Below, piece after piece: positions 1 through 10,141 of a stretch of DNA of 64,000 bases. Source of the stretch: Meconema thalassinum. Taxonomy: Eukaryota; Arthropoda; Insecta; Orthoptera; Tettigoniidae. The stretch spans positions 1,391,608,223 through 1,391,672,222 of the forward strand of contig OX336388.2 in assembly GCA_946902985.2 (NCBI GenBank), read 5' to 3'. Position numbers and translations under genes: made by a program. The notes under the pieces are model-generated. The model was not told the origin of the DNA. It did no database searches and was given only the letters and a program-made list of their open reading frames with translations. Within the stretch, counting starts at the first letter, position 1. Every line of letters starts with the position of its first letter.

Positions 1-408
1 AAATCTGGGTGACAGCTCTTCATCAGATACTGAATCAACTGACTGTGATGACGAACGGGATGCGTACTTCAACTTTAACTGCAGTCGAAACTTCACTCAT
101 TTTCTTGTGCTTATACTTTATTTATTTTATTTTGATTGTTTTCCTTATGTTACATTCAGCATACGTTATAGTTAATTTAATTTCGTTGTATGTGTTATGT
201 TAGCCTACTATTAGTATTATTATACAGTACTTGATTCAAGACTTTGTCACTGCACAATCGCTGAATGTGTGGAAAGTGTACGCAAAGCGCTTTGTACTGC
301 CTCCTCTCATGGAGTGGCAACTCTGTCGTAACGCGCATAGTCTCAGGCTTATAAAAGTCGCATTTTTGTGGTTGCCCGGGTGGTTAGAATCCTGACGTAT
401 GATCATGC
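1..408. other. Unassigned left edge
   Basis: No recognisable gene. The only open frame here (9-203, 64 codons) is hydrophobic, AT-rich and without family resemblance, so I treat it as chance. The Penelope-like coding remnant to the right could begin inside this stretch but I cannot see its N-terminal part. Confidence 0.5.
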
Positions 409-1133
409 TTGTCTGTGAAGGCTTCCTATAAATATTATACTGTAAGCCTCATTAACAGAGCCTTAAGACTACCATTGTCCGACAATGATTTGGAAAAAGA
501 AATCAAAATAATACATCAAATAGCCAAGGTCAATGGATATAGTCGCAATTATGTCGATAATTTGTTTTATAAATTGAAAAACAAACCTGTTACTAAATTA
601 TCAAAAGATAGTTCTACCAAGAAAAGTTTCGCCACTAACTTTTATAGACCGCAGTATTTATACAGTAACTAGCGTCTTAAAGAAATACAATATAGACACA
701 GCCTACAAAACCAATAATTCAAATTTTAAAAAATTCTTCAATTCCAGTAAAGTCAACGTCACGAATAAACACACGAAATCCGGTGTTTATGAGCTCAATT
801 GCAACCAGTGCAAGGCTACGTACGTCGGCCAAACCGGAAGAAGCTTCCGTATTCGTTATAATGAACATATTTCTGCCTTTAAACACAGAAAATTTTCAGC
901 AATGGCGTCACACGGAGGAATCCGGTCATAAGTTTATGGCCATAGACAAGGACATGAACATCTTACATTACATCAATAAGGGCAGTTTGATGAATGTCTT
1001 AGAAGCAAGTCATATAAATACATCCCAAAGATCAAATTATTCTAATAATTTAAACGACATCATTTTTGAGACAAACATATTATTCGATACGATAGCAGAT
1101 CATCTAAACGTCAAAACACATAAACCGCCATAG
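409..1133 (+). pseudogene. Penelope-like element, C-terminal RT thumb and GIY-YIG nuclease, frameshifted
   Basis: Penelope-like retroelements couple a telomerase-like reverse transcriptase to a GIY-YIG endonuclease. Three frames must be joined. Frame 1 (409-about 652) carries an RT C-terminal block containing INRALRLPLSDNDLEKE. Frame 2 (653-about 905) runs through the hallmark GVYELNCNQCKATYVGQTGR and then RSFRIRYNEH, the GIY-YIG core with its paired cysteines. Frame 3 (about 905-1133) gives HTEESGHKF and a terminal ILHYINKGS..E block, both typical of the family C-terminus. The two frameshifts make this copy dead, and the RT palm is missing. Seen: motifs and shifts. Known: domain order in Penelope-like elements. 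The clade (Penelope, Neptune or other) is not resolved. Confidence 0.85.
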
Positions 1134-2126
1134 ACCTTAAAGCCAATCGGTTTCCTTCCATAAGCCTCATCCCTCTCCTTTTTCCCCCCACCCACTCATC
1201 TAAACCGCTTTGCCCCACTCTCGGCTGCCCCCCCACCTCCTCGCGCCGAGCAGGTTGTTTACTTCGTAACACATGCCAGGCACACGCGCCCAGTAGTAGC
1301 AAGCTGCTCTCGCTAAGCGGAGCTTAACCTCCACATGATCTCGCAGGGCTGTTTTCATTTGACTTCGGTAAGTTTTACTATTTCTAAAACTCAAACGACC
1401 AATACTTCTTAATTTCAAGTAAGCTGTTTTATAAGTAAGAAGCATTGTTATTAATTCGCGCCCTTTGTCTTCTTCAGGGTCAAGAGTAACAAGATGCCAA
1501 ATCCTTTTGTTGTTTTTCCGTAAGTTTTTCAATCCGTTTTTGAGCTGTTTTCCGTAGTTGTTCCTTATAATCAGCTAACCTCAGTACTAAATATGGTCAA
1601 TCATTTCAGATACCGTGTGGCAGAAGATTTTTCAATCTATCAAAGACAGATTGCCAAATGCCAAATTTATAACAAGAATTTGATAAAAAGGTTTAGCAAT
1701 CGCCGTCCAACCTCATCTTCAGCCACACCAATAGAAGTGTTAGGAACAGTACAAGATATGCCGCAAAGTTGTCCTACAGTACACCAATTATAGACATCAA
1801 CCGTCAACAAATGTGTCTGTCGGTATACAGTGTCAAATGACGTTTTACATAGAATAGAACAAGTGCAAAAACGTGTACCTGAAGCTTGTGAACTATGCAC
1901 GCTATTTTTAGATTTTTAGATATTGTTGCAGTGTTTTTAACCATTTATTGTGTATGTGCATTTTTATGTCATCGTAAAGATTTCGATGTTTTTTGTGTTT
2001 AGATGGACTCTATATATAAGTTAGTGGGCTGAAGGAGGGTCCAAAAGAAACGGGACTTGAAACATGTACCCCTGAAATGTTGTCACAAATTAAAGTATTG
2101 AATAGGCGGAAAAATTGAAAATTCTT
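1134..2126 (+). mobile_element. Probable 3' flank/UTR of the Penelope-like element
   Basis: Non-coding stretch following the GIY-YIG remnant. It holds short chance frames on both strands (for example 1200-1532 minus) with no family resemblance. Near its end lies the hammerhead-like fold at 2026-2072. Assigning the whole stretch to the Penelope-like element is inferred from order and strand only. Confidence 0.4.
2026..2072 (+). ncRNA. Hammerhead-ribozyme-like motif (GUA type)
   Basis: Order of parts: GGG stem-I strand, CTGAAGGA core box, a 5-bp stem II (GGTCC pairing with GGACT) around an A-rich loop, GAAA, a two-pair stem III (A-U, C-G) with AT loop, GTA cleavage triplet, then CCCC closing stem I. 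Penelope-like elements are known to carry hammerheads with a very short helix III, and this one follows such an element on the same strand. The core box has one extra or altered G, so activity is doubtful. Confidence 0.5.
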
Positions 2127-2480
2127 ATTCTTCAGAGATAGAAGATAACGTAAAGAAGCGTTGGAGGAGGACGGGGAGGATAGGCAGGAGGACAAGGTGG
2201 AGGAAGAAATGGACCAGATAGAAGGCAAAGAGGAGTAGGAAGAAGATGAGATGAGATGTCAGGTAGATGAAGATAAGAGATTGAGGAGAAAAAGGAAAAG
2301 AAGATAAAAGGAACAAAGGGAAAGAGGATAGAAAGAAAAGATAAGAATAAAGGCACTGTTGAGCAAGATAAAGCAGATGAGGAAAATGAGGAAGAGAAGG
2401 AAAGAGAAGCAGGAAGGGAAGGTGAAAAAAAAAAGGGGAAAGGAGAAGGAGGAACAGGAGAAGATTAGTCCCGCTGAGGA
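2127..2480 (+). repeat. GA-rich (polypurine) tract, possibly acidic/basic coding remnant
   Basis: About 350 bp almost entirely A and G on the plus strand. Frames read as Glu/Lys/Asp/Arg-rich strings broken by stops. Short minus ORFs here are shadows of the pyrimidine-rich complement. It could be low-complexity sequence or the degenerate end of a charged protein continuous with the acidic remnant that follows. Confidence 0.6.
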
Positions 2481-2525
2481 TGAAGATAAAGTTCTCAATC
2501 TTGATAACTTCATGTTTTTGGTCTG

Positions 2526-3033
2526 GTGGTGAATATCGAAGACGTGATAATGATGAAAATGGTACTGGTGATCCTCAGTGCTTTGGCAGAAATAATGGAG
2601 ACAGGCCCAGAAGAGGTCGGTAGGATGACGAAGATGATTATGATAACGGTACAGACAGGTCTGATGACGATTCTGCCGTTCCTTCTGAAGAAAAAGCTTG
2701 TAGTGACACACCTTATATTAACAATGGCATTGATATATCTGGCAGTGAAGGATTTGTAACCAAGTCTGTTGTTGACGATGATGGCTAAGATGATCCTGTC
2801 ATCCTTTCTGAAGAGGATGACATCGCCATTGAAGTGGAAGATGTCGATGCCACTATTGGCGAAGAATAAAGCAACGTCTAAAGAAGATGATCTATAATTT
2901 GATTCACTTTGTATTATTTTTTGTTCTAGTCTGTGTATGCTTGATGTATTCTTTTAAATTTATGTATTTCGTGTGATGGTCGAGAATGAATCAATAACCT
3001 TCAGTTAGAGATTAATTCTCGAGGGGGCGTTTC
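2526..3033 (+). pseudogene. Degenerate acidic coding remnant, possibly the 3' end of an LTR element
   Basis: One frame reads as an Asp/Glu/Ser-rich chain (GGEYRRRDNDENGTGDPQCF, later SEEDDIAIEVEDVDATIGEE) with several stops. It is followed by a purine-rich stretch (GAGGGGG near 3021) and then the LTR-like block at 3034. That order (end of a gypsy-type polyprotein, polypurine tract, 3' LTR) is why I suggest an LTR retrotransposon, but no catalytic motif is visible, so the assignment is weak. Confidence 0.3.
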
Positions 3034-3847
3034 TGTAACCGAATTTTGGTTACAGAGCTCACCTTTCGGTAACTGTATGTATGTTTTCTGAGGTTACCAA
3101 CCATGGCCACCTATTGATGGAGCACCACAGAGAGTCTTGGGTTTTGTGCCATAGAGATTCTTGGTGGTTGTCCATCAGTGGGTGACATGTGGCTTTGAGG
3201 TCTATGTTACTATGGTGATGTCATGTTTTAATGAACATTAGGTTATGTTCAGAGCAATGGCAAGGTTTTGTTTAAGTAAGAAAAATATTATGTTTTGAGA
3301 TGGTGATGTGGAGGTTATTTCTTTTCTGTTTGTGGGGATGATTTGTGTACGCAGTTATGAGAATACATTATGTTTTGATGTACGGTAGAGGTTTATTGAA
3401 GTGACAAGAATAAGGAAAGTAGAGTATGAAGTATTATGAATCGGTTTGTCCATGCAGACAGACAAATATTAAGGGATGTGTTACCCTGAAAAAGTGGAGT
3501 AATAAGAAATGAAGCAGAAGAATACTAAGAATTGTGGGAGGGGTATTTATTCCTTATGAAGGTAGTTGCGGATACTGTACAAGAGATGCAGGTAACGGAA
3601 GCTTGCTTACACGTTGACAAACAGGTATTGATAGTTTTGATTGGCAGAGAACAACCAGAAAAGAAGAATTTGTAAGTGGAGAAGAATTATTATCACTATA
3701 CTGTATGTTTGTGATTTCAACGTGTTCGTCAGGGTATTTGCATTTGAACTGTCATCGTGTTATGTATCTAGTATTAGTTATTAATAAATAAGTATATATT
3801 AGTGAAGTTAGTGTACTGTACTTTGTGTGATTCTTTTAGCGAGTACA
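3034..3847 (+). mobile_element. Possible 3' LTR
   Basis: Starts with TG just after a polypurine-like tract and opens with a perfect 7-bp inverted repeat (TGTAACC and GGTTACA, 3034-3054). AATAAA-type signals lie near 3784 and a CA-ending position (GAGTACA) is at 3847. No second LTR is in the window, so the boundaries are provisional. Confidence 0.35.
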
Positions 3848-4229
3848 TCTCCCCGCTACCCTGAGGTGGCAAGCTTCAATATTGTATTTATACAAAGTTT
3901 ATAATTAAAAAAAAACTTAGTCCAGCCGCAATATAGATTTACAACTTGTGTTGACGTTATGATGTCAACACAGTAGCAGCTTCGGTTTCGGCTTCAGGTT
4001 TGACGGACATATGGCTTCCCACTCCCCTTCTGCCTATCCTCCTCCTGCCGTGTCACTGGGACTGAGACTATGCTTGCATCATTAGGAGATTCCTTTCCAT
4101 CCGGAATGTGCTGGTAAGCCAACACGCATCATTCGGAACAACACACATAGTTGCTGAGTTTTACTTCACGTTATTTACACTTCAATTCAATTTGCCTGTA
4201 ACAATTTTACAGTTTACATGACGTGAGGC
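3848..4229. other. Unassigned
   Basis: No gene, repeat or RNA recognised. Contains a short inverted repeat around TGTTGACGTTATGATGTCAACA near 3950-3973. Confidence 0.4.
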
Positions 4230-4506
4230 GCATGGATTTGGACCCGCTACCCCAGCTTATGAGTTTCTTGCTGGCTTTGACGTAAGCGTATTCACATTTT
4301 ACTATTTTGACTATTTGGCTTCAAACACCACAATATTTGATTTCTCTTGTTAAATGAATAATGACAACTTTATTTCGTTTCTTTAGGACAGTTCTGGGTT
4401 GGAGCCAGTCCATACATTATTGTACCAAGGACATCCGTCTTCACATGAACCTTACTTTAGGGATGAAAAGTTCAGCCAGCTCAGCAAAATTTTGAATACA
4501 AGATAA
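4230..4506 (+). other. Weak candidate exon pair with small intron
   Basis: A GAC|GTAAGC donor at 4281/4282 and a pyrimidine-rich TTTCTTTAG acceptor at 4386 would remove 105 bp. After the acceptor a 39-codon frame (DSSGLEPVHTLLYQGHPSS... to TAA at 4504) reads like ordinary protein. Upstream, an ATG at 4230 is open to the donor but in a frame that does not continue the longer downstream frame, while the frame that does continue has a TGA about 20 codons upstream. No family recognised; it may be chance. Confidence 0.2.
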
Positions 4507-4685
4507 TACAAATTGGTCAAAACATGGGCAAAGATGCACTCAAGAGAAGAGACAGTTTTTTTATAAAATTTTAAGAACATTTCAGTGTGTTTGTAGATAT
4601 AGTTGTGTTTTAATATGTTATTTTTTTAATGTTGATTGATGAGTGTCGGTGATGTGTTGATGACTTAATAATGACGTGAGAGAGC

Positions 4686-4732
4686 TGAAGAAGGGCTAAA
4701 TATTTGAATAGCTCAAAACATGTACCCTAGTT
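4686..4732 (+). ncRNA. Hammerhead-ribozyme-like motif (GUA type)
   Basis: Same architecture as the motif near 2.03 kb: CTGAAGA (an exact match to the CUGANGA core), stem II GGGCTA/TAGCTC (six pairs, one G-U) around an A/T loop, AAAA where GAAA is expected, a two-pair stem III with AT loop, GTA, then CCC. Flanking AT-rich sequence also resembles the 2-kb copy in style. The G12 change argues against activity. Confidence 0.45.
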
Positions 4733-4919
4733 TAAGGAAGTGATATTTTGTCATAATATAGTATTGTTTGACGGATTTCCTTGTTGATTTATTAGATTGA
4801 TTACAAAGGTCGTTGTGAACACTCCACTGTAGCAGGGGAACCAGAGCACGACTGCACAAGGGATGTCGACACTTGAATAAGTACCATGTGCAATAGAGAA
4901 GTGCGTAGGTTCCCCTGTA

Positions 4920-5746
4920 GGTCCAGCTGCCTGATCAGCCTTTCATAATCTCTCCCTCTACCGCTAGTGGTAGCAGAGCCCCAATGGTGTTGTGGGCATT
5001 AACATCTAGAAGGAGAAAAGGAGGGGGAATGCGAGAGACTAGATCTACCAGCTGATTGCAATCCAGTTGATAAGCAGGCGGGAAGTACAAGTTACATACT
5101 ATTGCCATTACAGGCAACGACGTACGAACTGCAACTGCTTCTAGCCGAATAGGCAGCGGCTCCTCTTCACTATAGAGGCTAGAGTGGACGAGAGTAAAGA
5201 CGCCTCCGGCGGCCACAGCTTCATCCACCCGGTCTTTAGAGAAGAGTTTGAAGTGACGCATTGTTGTCTCATGTCCAGGACGAAACCTGGATTCCTGACG
5301 ACAATGATTGCCGAAAACTAAGATATTAGTTGACATAACTCAGCGAGATGACCAGAATAGCTATTACAGTTCCATTGTAATAGTGCCATAGTGTGGACTT
5401 GAGTAGAAGTAGGTCTTCTACTTACGCTTAACCGTTTGCCACCCTTCCCCATCTCTAGGTGGAGATGATGGGGGAGGAGAGTACATCTCAATCTCCAAAC
5501 CTCCGTCCGAAGACGAAGGAAATGGAGGGGGCGCGTGGTTGTCGTTGGACTTACACATTCTCGCTCTTGTGAGAGCGGTGTCGTGGTACCTTCCCCAGTC
5601 CGAAGACTCTGTGTCCGTCCCTGACACGTCCCGAACATTTTTCTTTCTTGATCGGCGCTGAAGTCTATTTGGGGAAGTAGGGGGTCCCTTCCCCACAGAA
5701 GCCAGTTCCGTGCAAAACATGGCCGCTCCTGCTGGCACCGCTCCAC
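4920..5746 (-). pseudogene. Jockey-type LINE ORF2, N-terminal part of the APE endonuclease
   Basis: ORF2 of Jockey-type LINEs begins with an apurinic-type endonuclease that nicks target DNA. Here LLQWNCNSYSGHLAELCQL (about 5400-5345) is the usual opening, a frameshift near 5330 follows, and the next frame continues through ILVFGNHCRQESRF to LLLDVNAHNTIG (4935). The catalytic QE(T) and the NAH block are recognisable, but the Glu region is altered. The reverse transcriptase is missing: the copy ends about 15 residues after NAHN. A LINE copy lacking its 3' end is unusual, because retrotransposed copies normally lose the 5' end, so deletion or rearrangement is likely. Confidence 0.75.
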
Positions 5747-7033
5747 TTGTGGTGGTGGGAGCGGGATGGCCAGCAGATACCCGAGCAGCCCTGTCTGCAG
5801 GAGAGGAAGAGAAACAGCGCTGAACTGTTCCTATCTCCTCCACCGATCCTGTTCCTTTTTTGTAGGGGAGTTCGCCCATACGGACGGGTTTGGCTTCGCT
5901 CCCTTGATGGGCGTGGGAGCGGAAAGGCCAGCAGAGACACACATTCTCTCTCTTCTCCACTATAATTTTTGTCATATCAGGTGGGCGCTGGATGAAGATC
6001 CAGCACCAGTCGGCAAAGTCTTCCTTCCCCCCTTACCAGGGGAAGAATTTTTCGCCGACTGTTTCGGAGAAGAAGTTTTGGAAAAGAAGAGGACTTCATC
6101 TCGGAGGCACTGGATTGGATGGTTTAGCGGGTGCCATTTTATCTAACGGTGCTCGCTGGTACACCGAGGGGAGATTTTAAGATCGCACTAAAACTAGACG
6201 TCGAGGGTACTGCACTGGGAACTTTTACGGCAGGGGTAATAGAGGGCGCCGCTGCAGCTGCAAACGATACCCGCAATTCGGGGGCATTCATATCACGGTA
6301 CCTCTTGCGAGCGTCGAGATATGAAAGCCTATCAAGAGCCCTGATCTGGATCTTGGCTTCCTTGGTGAATTCAGGGCACTGTTTTGACCGTGGAGAGTGG
6401 AGACTGGGACATATCGGGTGAGGCCTACACTTCTCACCCTCATGTGTCCCCTCGCCACACTCGCTACAAACGGCCTTTGCAGTACACCTGGCAGAAACAT
6501 GCCTGAATGTTTGGCATTCGTAGCAGCGCATAGGTGGAGGGATGTAAAGTGGAACGTCACAATGGTAGGACGTGACCTCCACCTGCTTAGGCAGCACATC
6601 ACCCTCAAAATGGAGGATGGAAGTGCCGGTATCGACGCTATCCTCTCCAATTTTCCTGGTGATGCACATAATTTGTGTGATGCCTCTCTTCCCCAGATCC
6701 TGCATTAATTCCTTGTCTGTGTTCAAAATGAGGTCGCGGTGAAAAATTACTCAGCGGACCACATTTAGCGTTTCGGGTTTGGTGACCTTAACCGGAATTT
6801 CGCCGAATTGCATGCATTCCAGCAACGGTATGCAGCAGGAGCTGCCCGTTCCGGAACTTGGAAATTCCATTAAGGTCTCCAAATTTCACCTTGATTTCTT
6901 CAGAAAAAAGTATGGATTTAACAAGCTTAAAATCTCCCCCCATCCGTCCTGGTAGCTGCCAGGTAGCGAGGAGACCGATCCACAGGATATCTCTTATTAA
7001 ATTCTTCATCCCAAAGTATATATTTAAACACAA
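5418..7033 (-). pseudogene. Jockey-type LINE ORF1 (gag-like, zinc knuckles), frameshifted
   Basis: ORF1 proteins of Jockey-type LINEs bind element RNA. From 5' to 3' on the minus strand: an N-terminal block KVKFGDLNGISKFRNGQLL (6788-7033); a break near 6740; an RRM-like/zinc-knuckle block (6139-6726) with RCYECQTFRHVSARC, then CSECGEGTHEGEKC, then HPIC..LHSPRSKQCPEF; and a Ser/Pro-rich tail ending DGEGWQTVKRK (5418-5975), just before ORF2. The CCHC spacing CxxCx4-HxxxxC is visible. At least two frame breaks occur. The 5' UTR probably extends to the right of 7033 but I see no clear end. Confidence 0.75.
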
Positions 7034-8420
7034 ATTGTGCTAAATGTTCCGGCATAACTCAACAAAATGACAGCATTTCGCCCCGGTGTGCTATTGGGCT
7101 ATTCAGTTGGTTAAAGCACACCTCACCAAGACACTGTCTAGTACACACTGGGAAGGCCATTGCAAGACGTATTTGATACATGCGTATCCACGTCACGAGC
7201 AAAGCCAGTGCACTATGGTATATATACCTTGGAATTTATACGACACTCCAGAGATGGCTTTTTGATAAACACACAATAGTATACACGTATTTCACCTACA
7301 GTATTCGTTAACACACAAAGAGGCCCGTGCCCTGAATCATACTACCGAGGCACTTCCGGTTATACACCGCACTGATGTACACAAGGCAGGAGATCTACCA
7401 GGCATGTGCATTAGCACAAAATGATGCGTCTCTCGGGTACAGCATGGTTACATAACTTACAGGTGAACTCTCCTACGTTTATACTCCTCGTTTTAGGGGT
7501 AGCAGATGATTGCGAAATGCCGCACCAATTACTTTGGCTTCATGGTTGTTCAGCCCAGAAAGTTTCGTGGCGATTTTCATCGGGAGGTCCGAAAGCATCC
7601 CTTGTTAGTCTATTTTCAGCCATTACAGTGCACAGAAGTCAAACTTTGTCATATCTTTGAACAAATGAATATTGTAATTCGCATCACAGAGAGATTAAAA
7701 AGGTAAAGTAAATGGTTTTATTGACTATTACAAAAGAATAGGTACGTCTACTTTCAAATAACATCACCTCAAACAGCTGGAAAATGAAACTAGTAGCAAC
7801 GGACCGTATCGTTGATAACACTCTGAAGGTTAAATGAAATTATATTGCGTGCTTTATTCACTGTAATATTTCTTTTTCGTTTTAAGAAATAATAAATTCT
7901 TAAATAATTTGAATACACTGGATTTTATTCAGAACCATATTTAAACAACCGTACACAAAACAAACTTTCCTAGATCAGAAAGTAAGAACTGAATTACACA
8001 TAATTTAATATAGAAATACATTGTTGCAATTATTTTAAATCATAATAAAAGAGGACCGACAATTCTTTCAAAACATCAACTGTATAAGCCTTTCCTTATT
8101 CACTGATACCTCAGACTGATTTGCTTGGTATTTAACTAAAATTGAGGTGCTCAAAAGCAAAAGGAAGTGACGTTTTAATTCACCTGGAAATCACCCTTAT
8201 GGAGGTGTTTTAAAGGTCATTTTCCAATGCTTCTCAGTCATCACCTGCATCCACTAGCTTCTAAACACCTCAATTTACAAAGAAAATGGTGTCATTCATC
8301 AAAAATTATCTAAATATTGTTTGAAAAAAGAAAAAGAATAAAGACCAGCCCAAATTCGTGAAAAATGCAACATAATAATGTATTTATTTCCTCTCTACTT
8401 CCACAACACACATATACAAG
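7034..8420. other. Unassigned, AT-rich; left part may be LINE 5' UTR
   Basis: No gene recognised in about 1.4 kb. The part to about 7440 could be the 5' leader of the minus-strand Jockey-type LINE. The remainder is AT-rich with only short chance frames. Confidence 0.4.
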
Positions 8421-8484
8421 GTCTGTCCGGAAACTAATGTCACCAAGTTAATTAAACATTTATTGGCCAGATCACTATAATATA

Positions 8485-9258
8485 GTGGCTTTGGTGGCAT
8501 AGTTGGTAGCATGCTAAGCTTCTATGCCCAAGATAGCGGGTTCAAACCCGGCCGAAGCCGTCGGAATTTTGAAGAGCGTTAAAAATCCCTCAGTATGTAT
8601 GCCTTCCTTCCTTCGGAGGGGAAGTAAAGCCGGCGGTCCCATGACATAGATTTATGGCATGTTAAAAGGAAGGAAGGAAGGAAGGAAGGAAGGAAGGAAG
8701 GAAGGAAGGAAGGAAGGAAGCTTGTAGTTTAACGTGACCGTTAATCTTGAGATCATGAGCCACGGGACCTCCTTTTTACGTGGAATCCAAACCACAGGGC
8801 ATGGCATTTCACTTCGAAAATCTCACATGCATAGACCGGGAATCGAACCCGGACCACCTTGGTCAGAGACAGACAGCGAGACCGCTGAGCCACCATGCCC
8901 CTCTGGCATGTTAAAGAACCTTCCATTAATTACACCTGTGTGAAGCTAAATTGTATAGGTTAAGAATGTAAACAACGCTCTTAGGTTTCTATGTTTGTTG
9001 CCAAGAGCCGATTGCGGTGGCTTCTAGTAGCTAAGTTCTGAACTAGGCCTAGTAGTCGTTGACGGTGGCGTTTGGCGGCAAAAGTAGGAACTATTTGAAA
9101 AATTCAAAGTTGCAGTCCTTACTTGAATTAAAAAACAGATACACACACTAATACAGCCATCACAATTAACACCGGTTGTCAGACAGATTCTACACACACC
9201 CAAAGTACACGGGGCTACATGACCGCGTTGTCGCAGCCCCTAAACTGAGGAACCAACC
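8485..9258 (+). mobile_element. tRNA-derived SINE, type 1 (CCAACCA tail), with exact 14-bp TSD
   Basis: The head has an intact box A (TGGCATAGTTGG) and box B (GGTTCAAACCC) at tRNA-like spacing, followed by the shared SINE body and a tail ending AGGAACCAACCAT. The 14-bp sequence ATCACTATAATATA occurs exactly at 8471-8484 and 9259-9272, so the SINE landed in the 3' end of the mariner element. A second SINE sits inside it (8667-8903). Without that insert the unit is about 525 bp. Confidence 0.9.
8667..8903 (-). mobile_element. Second tRNA-derived SINE nested in the first, (CCTT)n tail
   Basis: Read on the minus strand it starts GAGGGGCATGGTGGCTCAGCGG (box A TGGCTCAGCGG), has box B GGTTCGATTCC, and ends in a long CCTT microsatellite (AAGG repeat on plus, 8667-8719). 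TGGCATGTTAAA is duplicated at 8655-8666 and 8904-8915. The uninterrupted SINE copy near 41.55 kb confirms the empty site. Confidence 0.9.
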
Positions 9259-9922
9259 ATCACTATAATATAAATTCTTGAAAATAGTCACCTCCTGCAT
9301 TGATACATCTTTGCCAGCACGATTTCCAAGCTATTAAGGCATCCTGGAAAACCTGTTCTGAAGTGTGCTTTAAGCCGTTGTACAAGCTACTTTCATGTCA
9401 TCAATATTGTTCTGTAAGGATGTCCTTTCAGGGGAGATTTCAAACAGAGAAACAAAAAGAAGTCTAGCAGAACCAAGCCGGGACTGTAGAGTGAAAGGGG
9501 CAGCGTTGCCAAATTAGATTTGGGCAGTGAACTGGTCATGATAAAGGCAGTGTGGGCTGACACGTTGCCACGGTAAAGTTTTCAATCGCCGCTGATGTCT
9601 GAATCCTGGCTTTCAGTCTCGTGAGGACTTCCACGTCAAATTTAGAGTTCACTGTTGTTCTGGGAGGTACGAACTAAAGGTGAAAGATCCCCCTGATGTC
9701 CAAAATGAAAAAAAATGAAAAAAAAAAAAAAGACCAAATGGTCTTGATCTTTGATTTGCTAAATTGAGCCGTCTTGGGGCTAGGAGACGCCAAGGTGTAC
9801 CACTCGGCACTTTGTCTTGATTCAGGGTTGTACTGAAAAGGTAATTTGAAACACTATGCTGCTGACTTGCCAAGTCTCACACCAAACTTTATTGCATATC
9901 TTTTCTCCAGTGAGCACTGCAT

Positions 9923-10141
9923 CGTGACTTGTACAAGAGACGAAATAGAGGTTTGCGAAATTGCCCGTCCCTTAAATCTGAGAGCTCGGAGATTAACTGA
10001 GCAAGCACTCGTTCGGTAATTAACTTACCCCAACAACGATTCCAGTGGGTACAGCATGGTGAAACATACATATTTAGAGTTATATAATAATTCTTTTTCA
10101 GCAAAGTAGGAGATTGACAAAATACACTAATATCTAAAAAC
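9923..10141. other. Probable mariner 5' flank
   Basis: Sequence upstream (minus sense) of the mariner start codon. No inverted terminal repeat matching the one near 8421 is visible, so the boundary is open. Confidence 0.3.

Larger units (their letters stand above)
8421..9922 (-). mobile_element. mariner transposon, internally deleted, split by a SINE
   Basis: mariner transposases are DD34D enzymes. On the minus strand an ATG at 9922 opens EKRYAIKFGVRLGKSAA, the usual N-terminus, which jumps directly to YNPESRQSAEWYTLASPRPK, so roughly the middle third is deleted. It continues as FVPPRTTVNSKFDVEVLTRL, then SAHTAFI (second Asp region, changed), LYSPGLVLLDFFLF (third Asp region, decayed) and QVFQDALIAWKSCWQRCINA to a stop at 9263. 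Several stops and frameshifts occur. The distal end at about 8421 (CAAGGTCTGTCCGGAAACT) looks like a mariner terminal repeat. A SINE interrupts it at 8485-9258. The opposite terminus near 10 kb was not found. Confidence 0.75.

Noticed and set aside
1200..1532. 110-codon minus frame next to the Penelope-like remnant
   Set aside because: No family resemblance and overlaps probable element 3' flank; kept as non-coding.
2125..2711. Overlapping minus frames rich in Ser, Phe, Pro and Leu
   Set aside because: Shadows of the GA-rich tract on the opposite strand.
3034..3847. Endogenous retrovirus with envelope
   Set aside because: Only a possible LTR and an acidic remnant are visible; no integrase, reverse transcriptase or envelope motif.
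8490..8560. tRNA-like head with good A and B boxes
   Set aside because: Continuous with a SINE body, TSD-flanked and repeated elsewhere; not a functional tRNA gene. Same reasoning for heads near 8900, 30090, 37020, 41700, 42970 and 58290.
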